Below, piece after piece: positions 42,485 through 50,511 of a stretch of 64,000 bases of DNA (positions are counted from its first letter, which is position 1; each line of letters starts with the position of its first letter). The DNA is taken from NCBI RefSeq assembly GCF_027497255.1, contig NZ_CP114903.1, positions 620,001 to 684,000 on the forward strand, read 5' to 3'. The stretch comes from Micromonospora sp. WMMD882. GTDB taxonomy: Bacteria; Actinomycetota; Actinomycetes; Mycobacteriales; Micromonosporaceae. Below the pieces are notes generated by a model that ran no database searches, was not told where the DNA came from, and saw nothing but the letters and a program-made list of their open reading frames with translations. Position numbers and translations under genes: made by a program.

Positions 42485-43375
42485 ATGACCAGTGCTGTGG
42501 TGGACCGTACCGTCACCGGCCGGCCGCCGGCGAAGGACCGTCGTCCCCGCCGGCCCCTGCGCTGGTCCGGGGCCGCGCGACTGGTCGTCGCGATCGTCGC
42601 GGCGGTGCTGTCGCTGTTCCCGTTCGCGTTCATGGCGCTGAGCTCGCTGAAGACCCGCAGCGACTTCCTCGACCGTCCGTTCGGCCTGCCGCGTGAGCTG
42701 ACCCTGGCCAACTTCACCGGGCTGTTCTCGGCCGACTTCGGCCGCTACTTCGTGAACAGCATCGTGATCGCCGCGGTGACCGTCACCGGAACGGTCGTCC
42801 TGGCGATCCTGGCGGCCTACCCGCTGTCACGCTTCCGCACCCGGCTCAACACGCCGATGATGCTGCTGTTCCTGGCCGGAATCATGGTGCCGGTGCACGT
42901 CACGCTCATCCCGATCTACGTCCTGACCCAGCAGCTGACGATGTACGACTCGATCGCCGCGCTGTTCGGCCCGTTCATCGCGTTCAACCTGCCGATGGCC
43001 GTCTTCGTGCTGGCCAGCTTCTTCCGGCAGATCCCCGAGGCGCTGTTCGAGGCCGCGAGGATCGACGGCGCGGGCCACTGGCGGATCCTGCGCAACGTGG
43101 TGATGCCGGTCTCCGGACCGGCGATCTCCACCGTCGGGATCATCACGTTCATCTTCGTCTGGAACGAGTTCGTCTTCGCGCTCGTCCTGCTCTCCTCGCA
43201 GCCCAACTATCCGCTGCCGCTGGGCCTCAACGCGTTCTACGGCCAGTTCAGCGTGAACATCCCCGGCATGATGGCGGCCCTGACGCTGGCCACCATCCCG
43301 TCGATCCTGTTCTACCTGTTGGCCCAGGAGCGGGTCGTGTCGGGCCTCGCGGCCGGCGCCCTGCGCGGCGAGTAG
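42485..43375 (+). CDS. Sugar ABC transporter permease (MalG type)
   Basis: 296 residues, six predicted helices; first helix LVVAIVAAVLSLFPFAFMAL. The EAA loop is FEAARIDGAGHWRILRNVVMPVSGP. The start is one base after the previous permease stop, so both are made together. Like its partner it must use an ATPase encoded elsewhere, as is common for actinomycete sugar importers that share MsiK. Confidence 0.93.
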   Translation: MTSAVVDRTVTGRPPAKDRRPRRPLRWSGAARLVVAIVAAVLSLFPFAFMALSSLKTRSDFLDRPFGLPRELTLANFTGLFSADFGRYFVNSIVIAAVTVTGTVVLAILAAYPLSRFRTRLNTPMMLLFLAGIMVPVHVTLIPIYVLTQQLTMYDSIAALFGPFIAFNLPMAVFVLASFFRQIPEALFEAARIDGAGHWRILRNVVMPVSGPAISTVGIITFIFVWNEFVFALVLLSSQPNYPLPLGLNAFYGQFSVNIPGMMAALTLATIPSILFYLLAQERVVSGLAAGALRGE

Positions 43376-43412
43376 CGCCCCGACGGGCCCCGACCAGCGA
43401 CCAGGAGACGCC

Positions 43413-43820
43413 ATGCTGCTCAACATCAACCCGCTGCTCACCGGCGAGCTGCTCAAGCGGCTCGACGAGATGGGCCACTCGGACTACGTCCTGATCGCCG
43501 ACGCGAACTTCCCGGCGCACCGCCTCGACCCGCGCGCCGTCGAGTACCCGGGGACGACGGTGCCCCAGGTGGCCGCCGCGATCTGCGAGGTCCTGCCGCT
43601 GGACGCCGACCTGGCCCCGGTGCTCATGGACAGCGGGCGGACGCCCGCGCCCACCGTCCAGGACGACATCCTCGCGGCCGTCGGCCACCCGTCGCCGCCC
43701 CGGACGGTGGACCGCTGGGCGTACTACGACCTGGCCGCCGGGGCCAGCGTCGTGGTGTCCACCGGCGAGCTGCGGCTCTGGGCCAACGTCATCCTCCACA
43801 AGGGGCTGGTGACCGGGTGA
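43413..43820 (+). CDS. fucU: RbsD/FucU family sugar mutarotase
   Basis: 135 residues of the RbsD/FucU family. The N-terminus LLNINPLLTGELLKRLDEMGHSDYVLIADANFPAHRL holds the catalytic His near residue 22, and the C-terminus ends in the typical strand LRLWANVILHKGLV. FucU interconverts alpha and beta anomers of fucose and related sugars. Its presence in this operon supports a free sugar with fucose-like configuration as intermediate. The stop overlaps a short downstream GTG frame (GTGA). Confidence 0.9.
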   Translation: MLLNINPLLTGELLKRLDEMGHSDYVLIADANFPAHRLDPRAVEYPGTTVPQVAAAICEVLPLDADLAPVLMDSGRTPAPTVQDDILAAVGHPSPPRTVDRWAYYDLAAGASVVVSTGELRLWANVILHKGLVTG

Positions 43821-43945
43821 CGGCCGCCGCGCCCGCCGGCACGACCCGGGCCGCCGCGCCCGCCGGCGACGTGCGCCGGGTCACCGTCGCCGATTCCCCG
43901 GTCGCCGAGACCGTCATCCACTCGCAGAACAGGAGATCGACGTGA
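43817..43945 (+). CDS. Short coupled ORF, possible gene remnant
   Basis: 42-codon GTG frame overlapping the FucU stop by four bases (GTGA) and ending inside the start of the next dehydrogenase. It begins MTAAAPAGTTRAAAPAGD and ends IHSQNRRST. It contains a perfect 19-base direct repeat (43823-43841 and 43850-43868). The overlaps look like a real operon gene that has been shortened, or a translational coupler. No family is recognised. Confidence 0.35.
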   Translation: MTAAAPAGTTRAAAPAGDVRRVTVADSPVAETVIHSQNRRST

Positions 43946-44967
43946 CCACGCAGACGATGCGGGCCAGCGTACTGGTGGAGCAGGGCCGCCTCCGGGTGGA
44001 CGAGGTACGGATCCCGGAACCCGCCGCGGACCAGGTGCTGGTGCGTATCGCCTCGGTCGGGGTGTGCGGGTCGGACGTGCACTACTTCCAGCACGGCCGG
44101 ATCGGCGACTTCGTGCTGGACTCGCCGATGATCCTGGGCCACGAGGCGGCCGGCGTCATCGTCGCGGTCGGCGCCGGCGTGTCGCCGGACCGCGTCGGCC
44201 GGCGGGTCGCGATCGAGCCGCAGCGCGCGTGCCGGGTGTGCGAGCAGTGCAGACACGGCCGGTACAACCTCTGCCCGGCCATCGAGTTCTACGCGACGCC
44301 ACCGATCGACGGCGCGTTCGCCGAGTACCAGGCGATCCAGGCGGACTACGCGTTCCCCGTCCCCGACTCGATGAGCCTGGAGGCGGCGGCCCTCTGCGAG
44401 CCGCTGTCGGTGGGCATCTGGAGCAACCAGAAGGCCGGCACCGCGCCGGGCTCACGCGTCCTGGTCGCCGGCGCGGGACCGGTCGGCGTGATCATCACGC
44501 AGGTGGCGCGGGCCTTCGGGGCCAGCGAGGTGATCGTCTCGGACGTCTCCGCCGGCCGTCGGGAGGCGGCGCTGCGCTACGGGGCCAGCCGGGTCGTCGA
44601 CCCGGCCGCCGAGGACATCGCGACGCTCGGTCTGGAGGTCGACGCGTTCATCGACGCCAGCGGCGCGGAGGCGGCGGTCCGGGACGGGGTGCTGGCGGTC
44701 CGACCGGCCGGCCGGGTCGTCCTGGTCGGCATGGGCGCGGACGACGTGACCCTGCCGGTGTCCCGGATCCAGAACCGGGAACTGATCCTGACCGGCGTCT
44801 TCCGGTACGCCAACACCTGGCCGCTGGCGATCGAGCTCGCCGCGTCCGGCCGGGTGGACCTCGACTCGATGGTCACCGGTCGGTACGGCCTCGACGACGT
44901 CGAGGCGGCGTTGACCGCCACCACCGACCCCCGGACGCTCAAGGCCGTCGTCCGTCCGGGCGACTGA
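43942..44967 (+). CDS. Zinc sugar-alcohol/polyol dehydrogenase (sorbitol-dehydrogenase-like)
   Basis: 341 residues of the MDR family. Catalytic zinc motifs are GVCGSDVHYFQHGRIGDF and GHEAAG; structural zinc cysteines are CRVCEQCRHGRYNLC; the cofactor fold is VAGAGPVGVIITQVARA. The HYFQHGRIGDF segment is typical of L-iditol/xylitol/sorbitol 2-dehydrogenases. AGGAGA precedes the GTG. In this operon it may bring a related polyol into the pathway or oxidise the sugar. The exact substrate is not predictable. Confidence 0.88.
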   Translation: MTTQTMRASVLVEQGRLRVDEVRIPEPAADQVLVRIASVGVCGSDVHYFQHGRIGDFVLDSPMILGHEAAGVIVAVGAGVSPDRVGRRVAIEPQRACRVCEQCRHGRYNLCPAIEFYATPPIDGAFAEYQAIQADYAFPVPDSMSLEAAALCEPLSVGIWSNQKAGTAPGSRVLVAGAGPVGVIITQVARAFGASEVIVSDVSAGRREAALRYGASRVVDPAAEDIATLGLEVDAFIDASGAEAAVRDGVLAVRPAGRVVLVGMGADDVTLPVSRIQNRELILTGVFRYANTWPLAIELAASGRVDLDSMVTGRYGLDDVEAALTATTDPRTLKAVVRPGD

Positions 44968-45066
44968 CGGCGACGTACCCCAGCGGCCCGGTCGGACCGG
45001 CCGCCCGACCGCGTGCCGGCGAGACGGCGACCCGGCACCTGCTCGGCCAACGAACGGAGAGAGAAC

Positions 45067-45960
45067 ATGCACATCGTGCGCTACACATCGGCGGACGGGA
45101 GCGCCGCCGGCGTCGCCGTCCGGGACGACGACGGCGCCCTGCGGCAACTGCCCTTCCCGTCCCTGGCCGCCGCGCTGCGGGTCCCCCTGGCCGAGCTGCG
45201 CGAGGCGGTGACGGCGGCCGACCGGCCGGCGCCGCCGGACGTGCGCCTGCTGCCGCCGGTGGACGGCCGGACCGAGGTGTGGGGCGGGGGCGTCACCTAC
45301 CAGCGGTCCCGGCAGGCCCGGATGGAGGAGAGCGCCGCCGCCGACGTCTACGCGCGCCTGTACGACGCCGAGCGGCCCGAGCTGTTCCTGAAGTCGGTGG
45401 CCTGGCGGGTGGTGACCGACGGGGAGCCCATCGGCGTCCGCGAGGACTCGGCGCTGAACCTGCCGGAGGCCGAGCTGGGCGTGGTGGCGAACGCGGCCGG
45501 CGAGCTGGTCGGCTACACGGTCGTCAACGACGTCACCTCCCGCAGCATCGAGGGGGAGAACCCGCTCTACCTGCCGCAGGCGAAGGTGTACGCGGGGTCC
45601 TGCGCCATCTCTCCGGGGATCCGCCCGGCGTGGGAGGTCGACCGACCGGACGACCTGGCGGTGTCCTGCACGGTGCTGCGCGACGGGCGGCCGGTCTGGT
45701 CGGAGGCCACCTCCACGGCCCAGTTGCGCCGGCCGCCGACGGAGCTGCTGTCGTGGCTCTACCGGCAGGACACCTACCCCGACGGGGTGGTCCTGAGCAC
45801 CGGCACCGGGCTGGTGCCGGAGCTCGACTTCACCCTCCGGGAGGACGACATCGTGGAAATCGACATCGCCGAGGTGGGCCGGTTGCGTAACCATGTGGCG
45901 CGGGGCGTCGCGGCCTTCACCTGGCTGCGGGACGACGCCACGGGACGGGGGCGCGCATGA
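45067..45960 (+). CDS. FAH-family 2-keto-3-deoxy-sugar-acid dehydratase (KdaD-like)
   Basis: 297 residues of the fumarylacetoacetate hydrolase superfamily. Metal-site and lid residues are visible in WGGGVTYQRSRQARMEES, AERPELFLKS, EAELGVV and NDVTSRSIEGENPLYLPQAK. The GENPLYLPQAKVY block closely resembles KdaD, which dehydrates 2-keto-3-deoxy-D-arabinonate to 2,5-dioxopentanoate. The ATG follows GGAGAG; its stop overlaps the next dehydrogenase start (ATGA). The pairing with a ketoglutarate-semialdehyde dehydrogenase supports a dehydratase over the diketo-acid hydrolase seen in other fucose pathways. Confidence 0.88.
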   Translation: MHIVRYTSADGSAAGVAVRDDDGALRQLPFPSLAAALRVPLAELREAVTAADRPAPPDVRLLPPVDGRTEVWGGGVTYQRSRQARMEESAAADVYARLYDAERPELFLKSVAWRVVTDGEPIGVREDSALNLPEAELGVVANAAGELVGYTVVNDVTSRSIEGENPLYLPQAKVYAGSCAISPGIRPAWEVDRPDDLAVSCTVLRDGRPVWSEATSTAQLRRPPTELLSWLYRQDTYPDGVVLSTGTGLVPELDFTLREDDIVEIDIAEVGRLRNHVARGVAAFTWLRDDATGRGRA

Positions 45961-47399
45961 CCGGGGACAGCACGACGTCGGAGCTGGACGTGATCCTGGA
46001 CGCGGCGGTGGCCGCCGCCCCGGCGATGGGCGTGGCCCCGCCGGACGAGCGGGCCCGGTGGCTGGTCGCGGTGGCCGACGCCCTCGACGCCGCCGCGGAG
46101 CGGCTGATCCCGATCGCGGAACGCGAGACCGCCATCCCGGCGGGTCGGCTGACCGGCGAGGTGGCCCGCACGACCGGGCAACTGCGGCTGTTCGCCGACG
46201 TCTGCCGGGAGGGGTCCTTCCTGGAGGCGATGATCGACAACGCCGATCCGGGCGCGACGCCGCCGAGGCCCGAGGTCCGGCGGACGCTGATGCCGCTCGG
46301 CCCGGTCGCCGTCTTCGCGGCCAGCAACTTCCCCTTCGCCTTCAGCGTCGCCGGTGGGGACACCGCGTCCGCCCTGGCCGCCGGCTGCCCGGTCGTCGTC
46401 AAGGCCCACCCCGGTCACCCGGCCCTGTCGGCGGCCACGGCGGAGGTGGTCGTCGACGCCCTGCGCGGGGCCGGCGCGCCCGCCGGCGCGTTCGCCCTGG
46501 CGTACGGCACGGAGACCGGCCGCCGGCTGGTGACCGACCCCCGGGTGCGGGCGGTCGGCTTCACCGGCTCCCTCGCGGGCGGCCGGGCGCTGTTCGACCT
46601 GGCGTCCGCCCGCCCGGACCCGGTGCCGTTCTACGGCGAGCTCGGCAGTCTCAACCCGGTGTTCGTGACCGGCGCGGCGGCGGACGAGCGCGCCGAGGAG
46701 ATCGCCAGCGGATTCGTCGCCAGCTACACGCTCGGCGTCGGACAGTTCTGCACCAAGCCCGGCCTGCTGTTCGTGCCGGCGGGCTCGCCGATCGCCAGGC
46801 TCGCCGCCGACCACTGCGCCGACGTACGGCTCGGCCGGATGCTGGGGGAGCGGATCGAGGAGGGCTTCCACACGGTCGTGGCGCGGCTGCGCGCGGTGCC
46901 GGGCGTACGGACGCTCACCCCCGCCCCGTCCGGGGCGGAACCCCGACCGCTGCTGCTCGGCGCCGACGTGCCGACCCTGCTCGACCACGCCACCGAGCTG
47001 CTCGAAGAGGCGTTCGGGCCGGCGTCGCTGGTGGTGGAGTACGCCGACGCCGGCGAGCTGCGGGCGGCGGCCGGGGCGCTGCCCGCCTCGCTCACCGCCG
47101 GCGTCTTCGCCCGGGGCGACGAGCCGGAGCTCGCCGGTCTGCTGCCGCTGCTGCAGGACCGCGCCGGTCGTCTGGTGTGGAACGGCTGGCCCACCGGCGT
47201 GGCGGTCACCTGGGGGATGCACCACGGCGGCCCGTACCCGGCCACGACCGCGCCCCTGCACACCTCCGTCGGCGCGACGGCGGTACGCCGCTGGCTGCGT
47301 CCGGTCGCCTTCCAGAACTGGCCGCAGGACCTGCTGCCGGCAGCGTTGCGCGACGGCACGGCCTCGCCGGTACGCATCGACGGGGTACGGCAGGGGTGA
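45957..47399 (+). CDS. 2-Oxoglutarate-semialdehyde dehydrogenase-type aldehyde dehydrogenase
   Basis: 480 residues of the aldehyde dehydrogenase family. The NADP-binding segment is FAASNFPFAFSVAGGDTASALA; GFTGSLAGGRALFDL and FYGELGSLNPVF follow, and the catalytic Cys lies in VGQFCTKPGLLF. The GELGS(L/I)NPVF and GQFCTKPGL pattern is characteristic of alpha-ketoglutarate-semialdehyde (2,5-dioxopentanoate) dehydrogenases. It is coupled to the KdaD-like gene by ATGA and would feed 2-oxoglutarate into the TCA cycle. It is the last gene of the operon, before a perfect inverted repeat. Confidence 0.9.
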   Translation: MTGDSTTSELDVILDAAVAAAPAMGVAPPDERARWLVAVADALDAAAERLIPIAERETAIPAGRLTGEVARTTGQLRLFADVCREGSFLEAMIDNADPGATPPRPEVRRTLMPLGPVAVFAASNFPFAFSVAGGDTASALAAGCPVVVKAHPGHPALSAATAEVVVDALRGAGAPAGAFALAYGTETGRRLVTDPRVRAVGFTGSLAGGRALFDLASARPDPVPFYGELGSLNPVFVTGAAADERAEEIASGFVASYTLGVGQFCTKPGLLFVPAGSPIARLAADHCADVRLGRMLGERIEEGFHTVVARLRAVPGVRTLTPAPSGAEPRPLLLGADVPTLLDHATELLEEAFGPASLVVEYADAGELRAAAGALPASLTAGVFARGDEPELAGLLPLLQDRAGRLVWNGWPTGVAVTWGMHHGGPYPATTAPLHTSVGATAVRRWLRPVAFQNWPQDLLPAALRDGTASPVRIDGVRQG

Positions 47400-47432
47400 G
47401 TCGATCGCCGTGACCGGCCCGGACACCCCTAC

Positions 47433-47453
47433 CCGGGGCCGGGCCGGCCCCGG
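47433..47453. terminator. Bidirectional terminator between two operons
   Basis: Perfect inverted repeat of 10-base arms (CCGGGGCCGG, 47433-47442; mirrored 47444-47453) around a single base, directly beside the stop codon at 47454. It lies between the converging sugar-acid operon and the dre-controlled operon. Confidence 0.6.
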
Positions 47454-48512
47454 TCAGCGTCGGGCGGTCTGCACCGGGGCGCCGACGCGCAGCGACTCGA
47501 CGATGGCCTCGGCCGCCTCGACGCCCCAGCAGGCCTGCTCCAGCGGCATCAGGTCGGGCTCCCGCCGGCCGGTGAAGACCGCGAGGGCGTAGCCGATCTC
47601 GCGGCGCAGCGCCCCGCCGACCAGCCCGTCCTCCTCCGGCCACAGCGACAGGTCGGGCACCTGGACGCCGGCCGTCGTCCACTCCACCAGCGCGTCGCTG
47701 ACCAGCCGCTGCTTCAGGATCCCGTCCAGACCCAGCACCTCGGCCTCGCCGACGATCGCCCCGTCGAGGTCCAGCGGCCCGTCGTCCAGGGTGCCCGGTC
47801 CCGCCGCCGGCACGAGCCAGGCGGACTCGACGGTGGCGATCACGCCGTTGTCGAACTCGAGCAGCGCGCTGACCACGCTGGGCGCGGCGTCACCGGCGGC
47901 GGCGCTGCGCATCGCCATCACCCGGCGGACCCGGGCGCGGGCGAACGAGATCGCCAGGTCGATGTCGTGGACGCAGGACTCCCAGACCGGGTCGACCCGG
48001 TCGCCGAAGCTGAGGAACCAGGCCCGGCTGAAGTCGCGGCGCAGCCGCAACGCGCAGAGCCGGCCCACCGCGCCGCGTTCCACCCCGGCCCGCATCCGGC
48101 TCATCTGGGCGGTGAACCGGGAGATGTGCCCGGCCACCACCTGCCGGTCGTGGGCCCGCGCGGTGTCGGCGATCCGCCACGCGTCGGCGGCGGAGAGCGC
48201 CAGCGGCTTCTCGACGAAGACGTGGCATCCGGCGGTCAGCGCGGTCACCGCCAGCCCGGCGTGGGACGCCTCGTCGGAGGCGACCACCACGATGTCCGGC
48301 CGGACCTGGTCGAGCAGGGCGGCGAGGTCGGTTCCGGTCCGCTCGACCCGGTGGGCGCGGGCCGTCCCGGCCAGCCGGTCGGCGTCCGGGTCCACCAGGC
48401 CGACGATCCGGGCGCCGGCCTCGGCCCAGGCGCGGGCGTGCAGGGCACCGAAGCGTCCCACCCCGGCGATGGCCACGGTCGGTCCGGTCGTCCGGTCGGC
48501 TGCTCCGGTCAC
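47454..48512 (-). CDS. Gfo/Idh/MocA-family oxidoreductase
   Basis: 352 residues. The NAD(P) Rossmann motif is AIAGVGRFGALHARAW; the family catalytic Lys is in VFVEKPLALS; HDIDLAISF holds the expected Asp/His. Members oxidise or reduce ring hydroxyls of sugars, inositols and related compounds. The GTG overlaps the previous gene stop (GTGA). It is the tenth and last gene of the operon started at 58119, so it probably modifies a sugar fragment from the imported substrate. Confidence 0.9.
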   Translation of the reverse strand: MTGAADRTTGPTVAIAGVGRFGALHARAWAEAGARIVGLVDPDADRLAGTARAHRVERTGTDLAALLDQVRPDIVVVASDEASHAGLAVTALTAGCHVFVEKPLALSAADAWRIADTARAHDRQVVAGHISRFTAQMSRMRAGVERGAVGRLCALRLRRDFSRAWFLSFGDRVDPVWESCVHDIDLAISFARARVRRVMAMRSAAAGDAAPSVVSALLEFDNGVIATVESAWLVPAAGPGTLDDGPLDLDGAIVGEAEVLGLDGILKQRLVSDALVEWTTAGVQVPDLSLWPEEDGLVGGALRREIGYALAVFTGRREPDLMPLEQACWGVEAAEAIVESLRVGAPVQTARR

Positions 48513-49672
48513 GGGGTGCTCCCATCGGTGCGGGTGGACGGTTCCTTGGCGCCGTGCCCGGTGAGCACCGCGACCACCCCGAACGGGCCGGTGGCGGAGG
48601 CGGCGACGGCGGAGGTCTCCAGGGCGGCCAGGGCGGCGGCGGCGGCCGGCTCCACGAACAGCCCCTGCCGGGCCAGCTCGTGTCCGGCCGAGGCGATCGC
48701 CGGCTCGCCGACGGCGACGACCTCCCCGCCGCTGCGCCGTACCGCGTCGAGGGTCAGCAGGCCCTCGTCGGCGTAGCCGCGCAGCGCGTCCGCGATGGCC
48801 GCGGCGGCGGTCGGGCGCACCTCGACCGGCTCGCGCAGCGCGGTCGCCCACTCCCCGGCGTCCCGGTCGCCGGCGCCCCAGGCGTGGGCGAGCGGCGCAC
48901 AGGCGTCGGCCTGCACGCCCACCATCCGGGGGACGGTGCCGGTGCGGCCGGCGGCGCGCAGGTCGGTGAAGCCGAGCCAGACGCCCCGCAGCAGCGGGCC
49001 CGCGCCGACCGGCACCACCACCACGTCGGGCACGCCGCCGAGGTCGTCGACCAGCTCGGCGGCGACCGGCCGGTACGCCTCGGTCAGCAGCGGGTTCCGG
49101 TAGGTGGTGGTGACGTTGAGCCAGCCGTCGCCCTCGGCGCGGGTCGCCGCCTCGTACGCGTCGCTGTAGTGGCCGGGCACCAGCCGGATCTCGGCCCCGT
49201 GCGCGCGGGCGACGTCGAGCTTGCCGCCGGCGTTCGAGCCGGTCGCGCAGAAGACCCGGCAGCGCAGCCCGGCGGCGGCGGCGTAGGTGGCGGCCGAGAC
49301 GGCGGCGTTGCCGGTCGAGGCCAGGACCAGGCCCGTCGACCCGAGGTCGAGCGCCGCCGACGCGGCCAACGCCATCGCCCGGTCCTTGAACGACAGTGAC
49401 GGGTTGACCGACTCCAGTTTCGCGTGGACCGTCGCGCCGTCGCGTCGCAGCGGCAGCAGCGGCGTCGAGCCCTCGCCGAGGGTCACGGCGTGCCCGGTGC
49501 GGGGCAGCAGGCCGGCGTGCCGCCAGATGCCCCGACCCGTGGTGGGGCGGCAGCCCGCGGCGGTGACCGGCGTCAGGTCGAGCACGAGCGGGGACGCGCA
49601 GACCGGGCAGCGGTACGCGGGGTACGTCGTGCCGTGCCCGCACCGGACACAGCCGACGGTGGGCTCCCTCAT
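48509..49672 (-). CDS. Threonine-synthase-like PLP enzyme
   Basis: 387 residues of the tryptophan-synthase-beta/threonine-synthase fold. An N-terminal zinc-ribbon-like segment has CVRCGHG and CPVCASPL; the PLP lysine is in NPSLSFKDRA; STGNAAVSAA binds substrate carboxylate and PVGAGPLLRG binds phosphate. Such enzymes perform beta-elimination or replacement on hydroxy or substituted amino acids. Since it sits among sugar-catabolic genes and RidA is encoded nearby, a lyase releasing an enamine is more likely than threonine biosynthesis. It overlaps both neighbours by four bases. Confidence 0.82.
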   Translation of the reverse strand: MREPTVGCVRCGHGTTYPAYRCPVCASPLVLDLTPVTAAGCRPTTGRGIWRHAGLLPRTGHAVTLGEGSTPLLPLRRDGATVHAKLESVNPSLSFKDRAMALAASAALDLGSTGLVLASTGNAAVSAATYAAAAGLRCRVFCATGSNAGGKLDVARAHGAEIRLVPGHYSDAYEAATRAEGDGWLNVTTTYRNPLLTEAYRPVAAELVDDLGGVPDVVVVPVGAGPLLRGVWLGFTDLRAAGRTGTVPRMVGVQADACAPLAHAWGAGDRDAGEWATALREPVEVRPTAAAAIADALRGYADEGLLTLDAVRRSGGEVVAVGEPAIASAGHELARQGLFVEPAAAAALAALETSAVAASATGPFGVVAVLTGHGAKEPSTRTDGSTP

Positions 49673-50511
49673 CCGGACCCCCGGGTCTGGGTGGGCGTCC
49701 GGGGAGCCCGGGGCGGGGCCGGGACCTCGGCGACCGGGCCCGTGGTCCAGCCGAGCTGGCCGGAGACGTCGGCGGCGGCGGCGGCGACCTGCGGGCCGAG
49801 CCGGGCCACCCCCACCGCGTCGAACCGCGCGGCGGGCGCGGAGACGCTCAGGCCGGCGACGACGTGTCCGGTGTGGTCGAAGATCGGGGCCGCCACGCAG
49901 GAGATGCCGAGCTCGTTCTCCTGCAGGTCGCAGGCGTAGCCGTCGGCGCGTACCCGGGCCAGCAGCGCGTCGAGGTCGGCGCGGGGGACCGGCTCGCCGG
50001 TGAGCCGGCCGTGCGCCAGCGCCACCTCGTCGACGACGTGCCGGGGCGAGTGGGCGAGGATGGCGCGACCGATCGCGGTGGTCAGCGCCGGGTTGGTCTG
50101 ACCGACCCGGCTGTGCATCCGTACCGGCTTCGGGCTGTCGATCTTCTCGATGTAGACGATGTGGGTCAACGCGAGCACGCCGAGGTGGCTGGTCTCGCCG
50201 AGCCGTTCGGCCAACGGCCGCATCACCGCGAGCGCCTCCTGGCGCAGGTCCAGCCCGTCCAGGTAGGCGCGGGCGAGGGTGAGGGTCCCGGCGGCCAGCG
50301 CGTACCGGCCGTCGGCGGTCTCCCGGACCAGGGCGATGCCGCGCAGCACGCCGAGGATCCGGTGCAGCGTGGTGGTGGGGATCCCGGTGGCCTTGCCGAG
50401 CTCGGTCAGCGCGGCGCCCTGCGGGCAGTCGGCGAGCGCGTGGAGCACGGCGACGGCCCGCTCCACCGCCCGCAGGCCGTCGGGTCCCCGTTCGATGTTG
50501 GGCATGCTCAT
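49669..50511 (-). CDS. IclR-family regulator within the operon
   Basis: 280 residues. The N-terminal helix-turn-helix is AVERAVAVLHALADCPQ with LTELGKATGIPTTTLHRILGVL; the C-terminal effector domain contains LGVLALTHIVYIEKID, GRAILAHSP and ELGISCVAAPIFDHTGHVVAGLSVS. It overlaps genes on both sides (ATGA), which makes it an internal gene of the operon. The start could also be the ATG at 50505, which has better ribosome-site spacing. It may fine-tune the downstream part in response to an intermediate. Confidence 0.88.
   Translation of the reverse strand: MSMPNIERGPDGLRAVERAVAVLHALADCPQGAALTELGKATGIPTTTLHRILGVLRGIALVRETADGRYALAAGTLTLARAYLDGLDLRQEALAVMRPLAERLGETSHLGVLALTHIVYIEKIDSPKPVRMHSRVGQTNPALTTAIGRAILAHSPRHVVDEVALAHGRLTGEPVPRADLDALLARVRADGYACDLQENELGISCVAAPIFDHTGHVVAGLSVSAPAARFDAVGVARLGPQVAAAAADVSGQLGWTTGPVAEVPAPPRAPRTPTQTRGSG

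Noticed and set aside
48509..49672. Housekeeping threonine synthase
   Set aside because: The location inside a sugar operon and the lack of other threonine genes argue for a different PLP-dependent lyase role, though the fold is the same.
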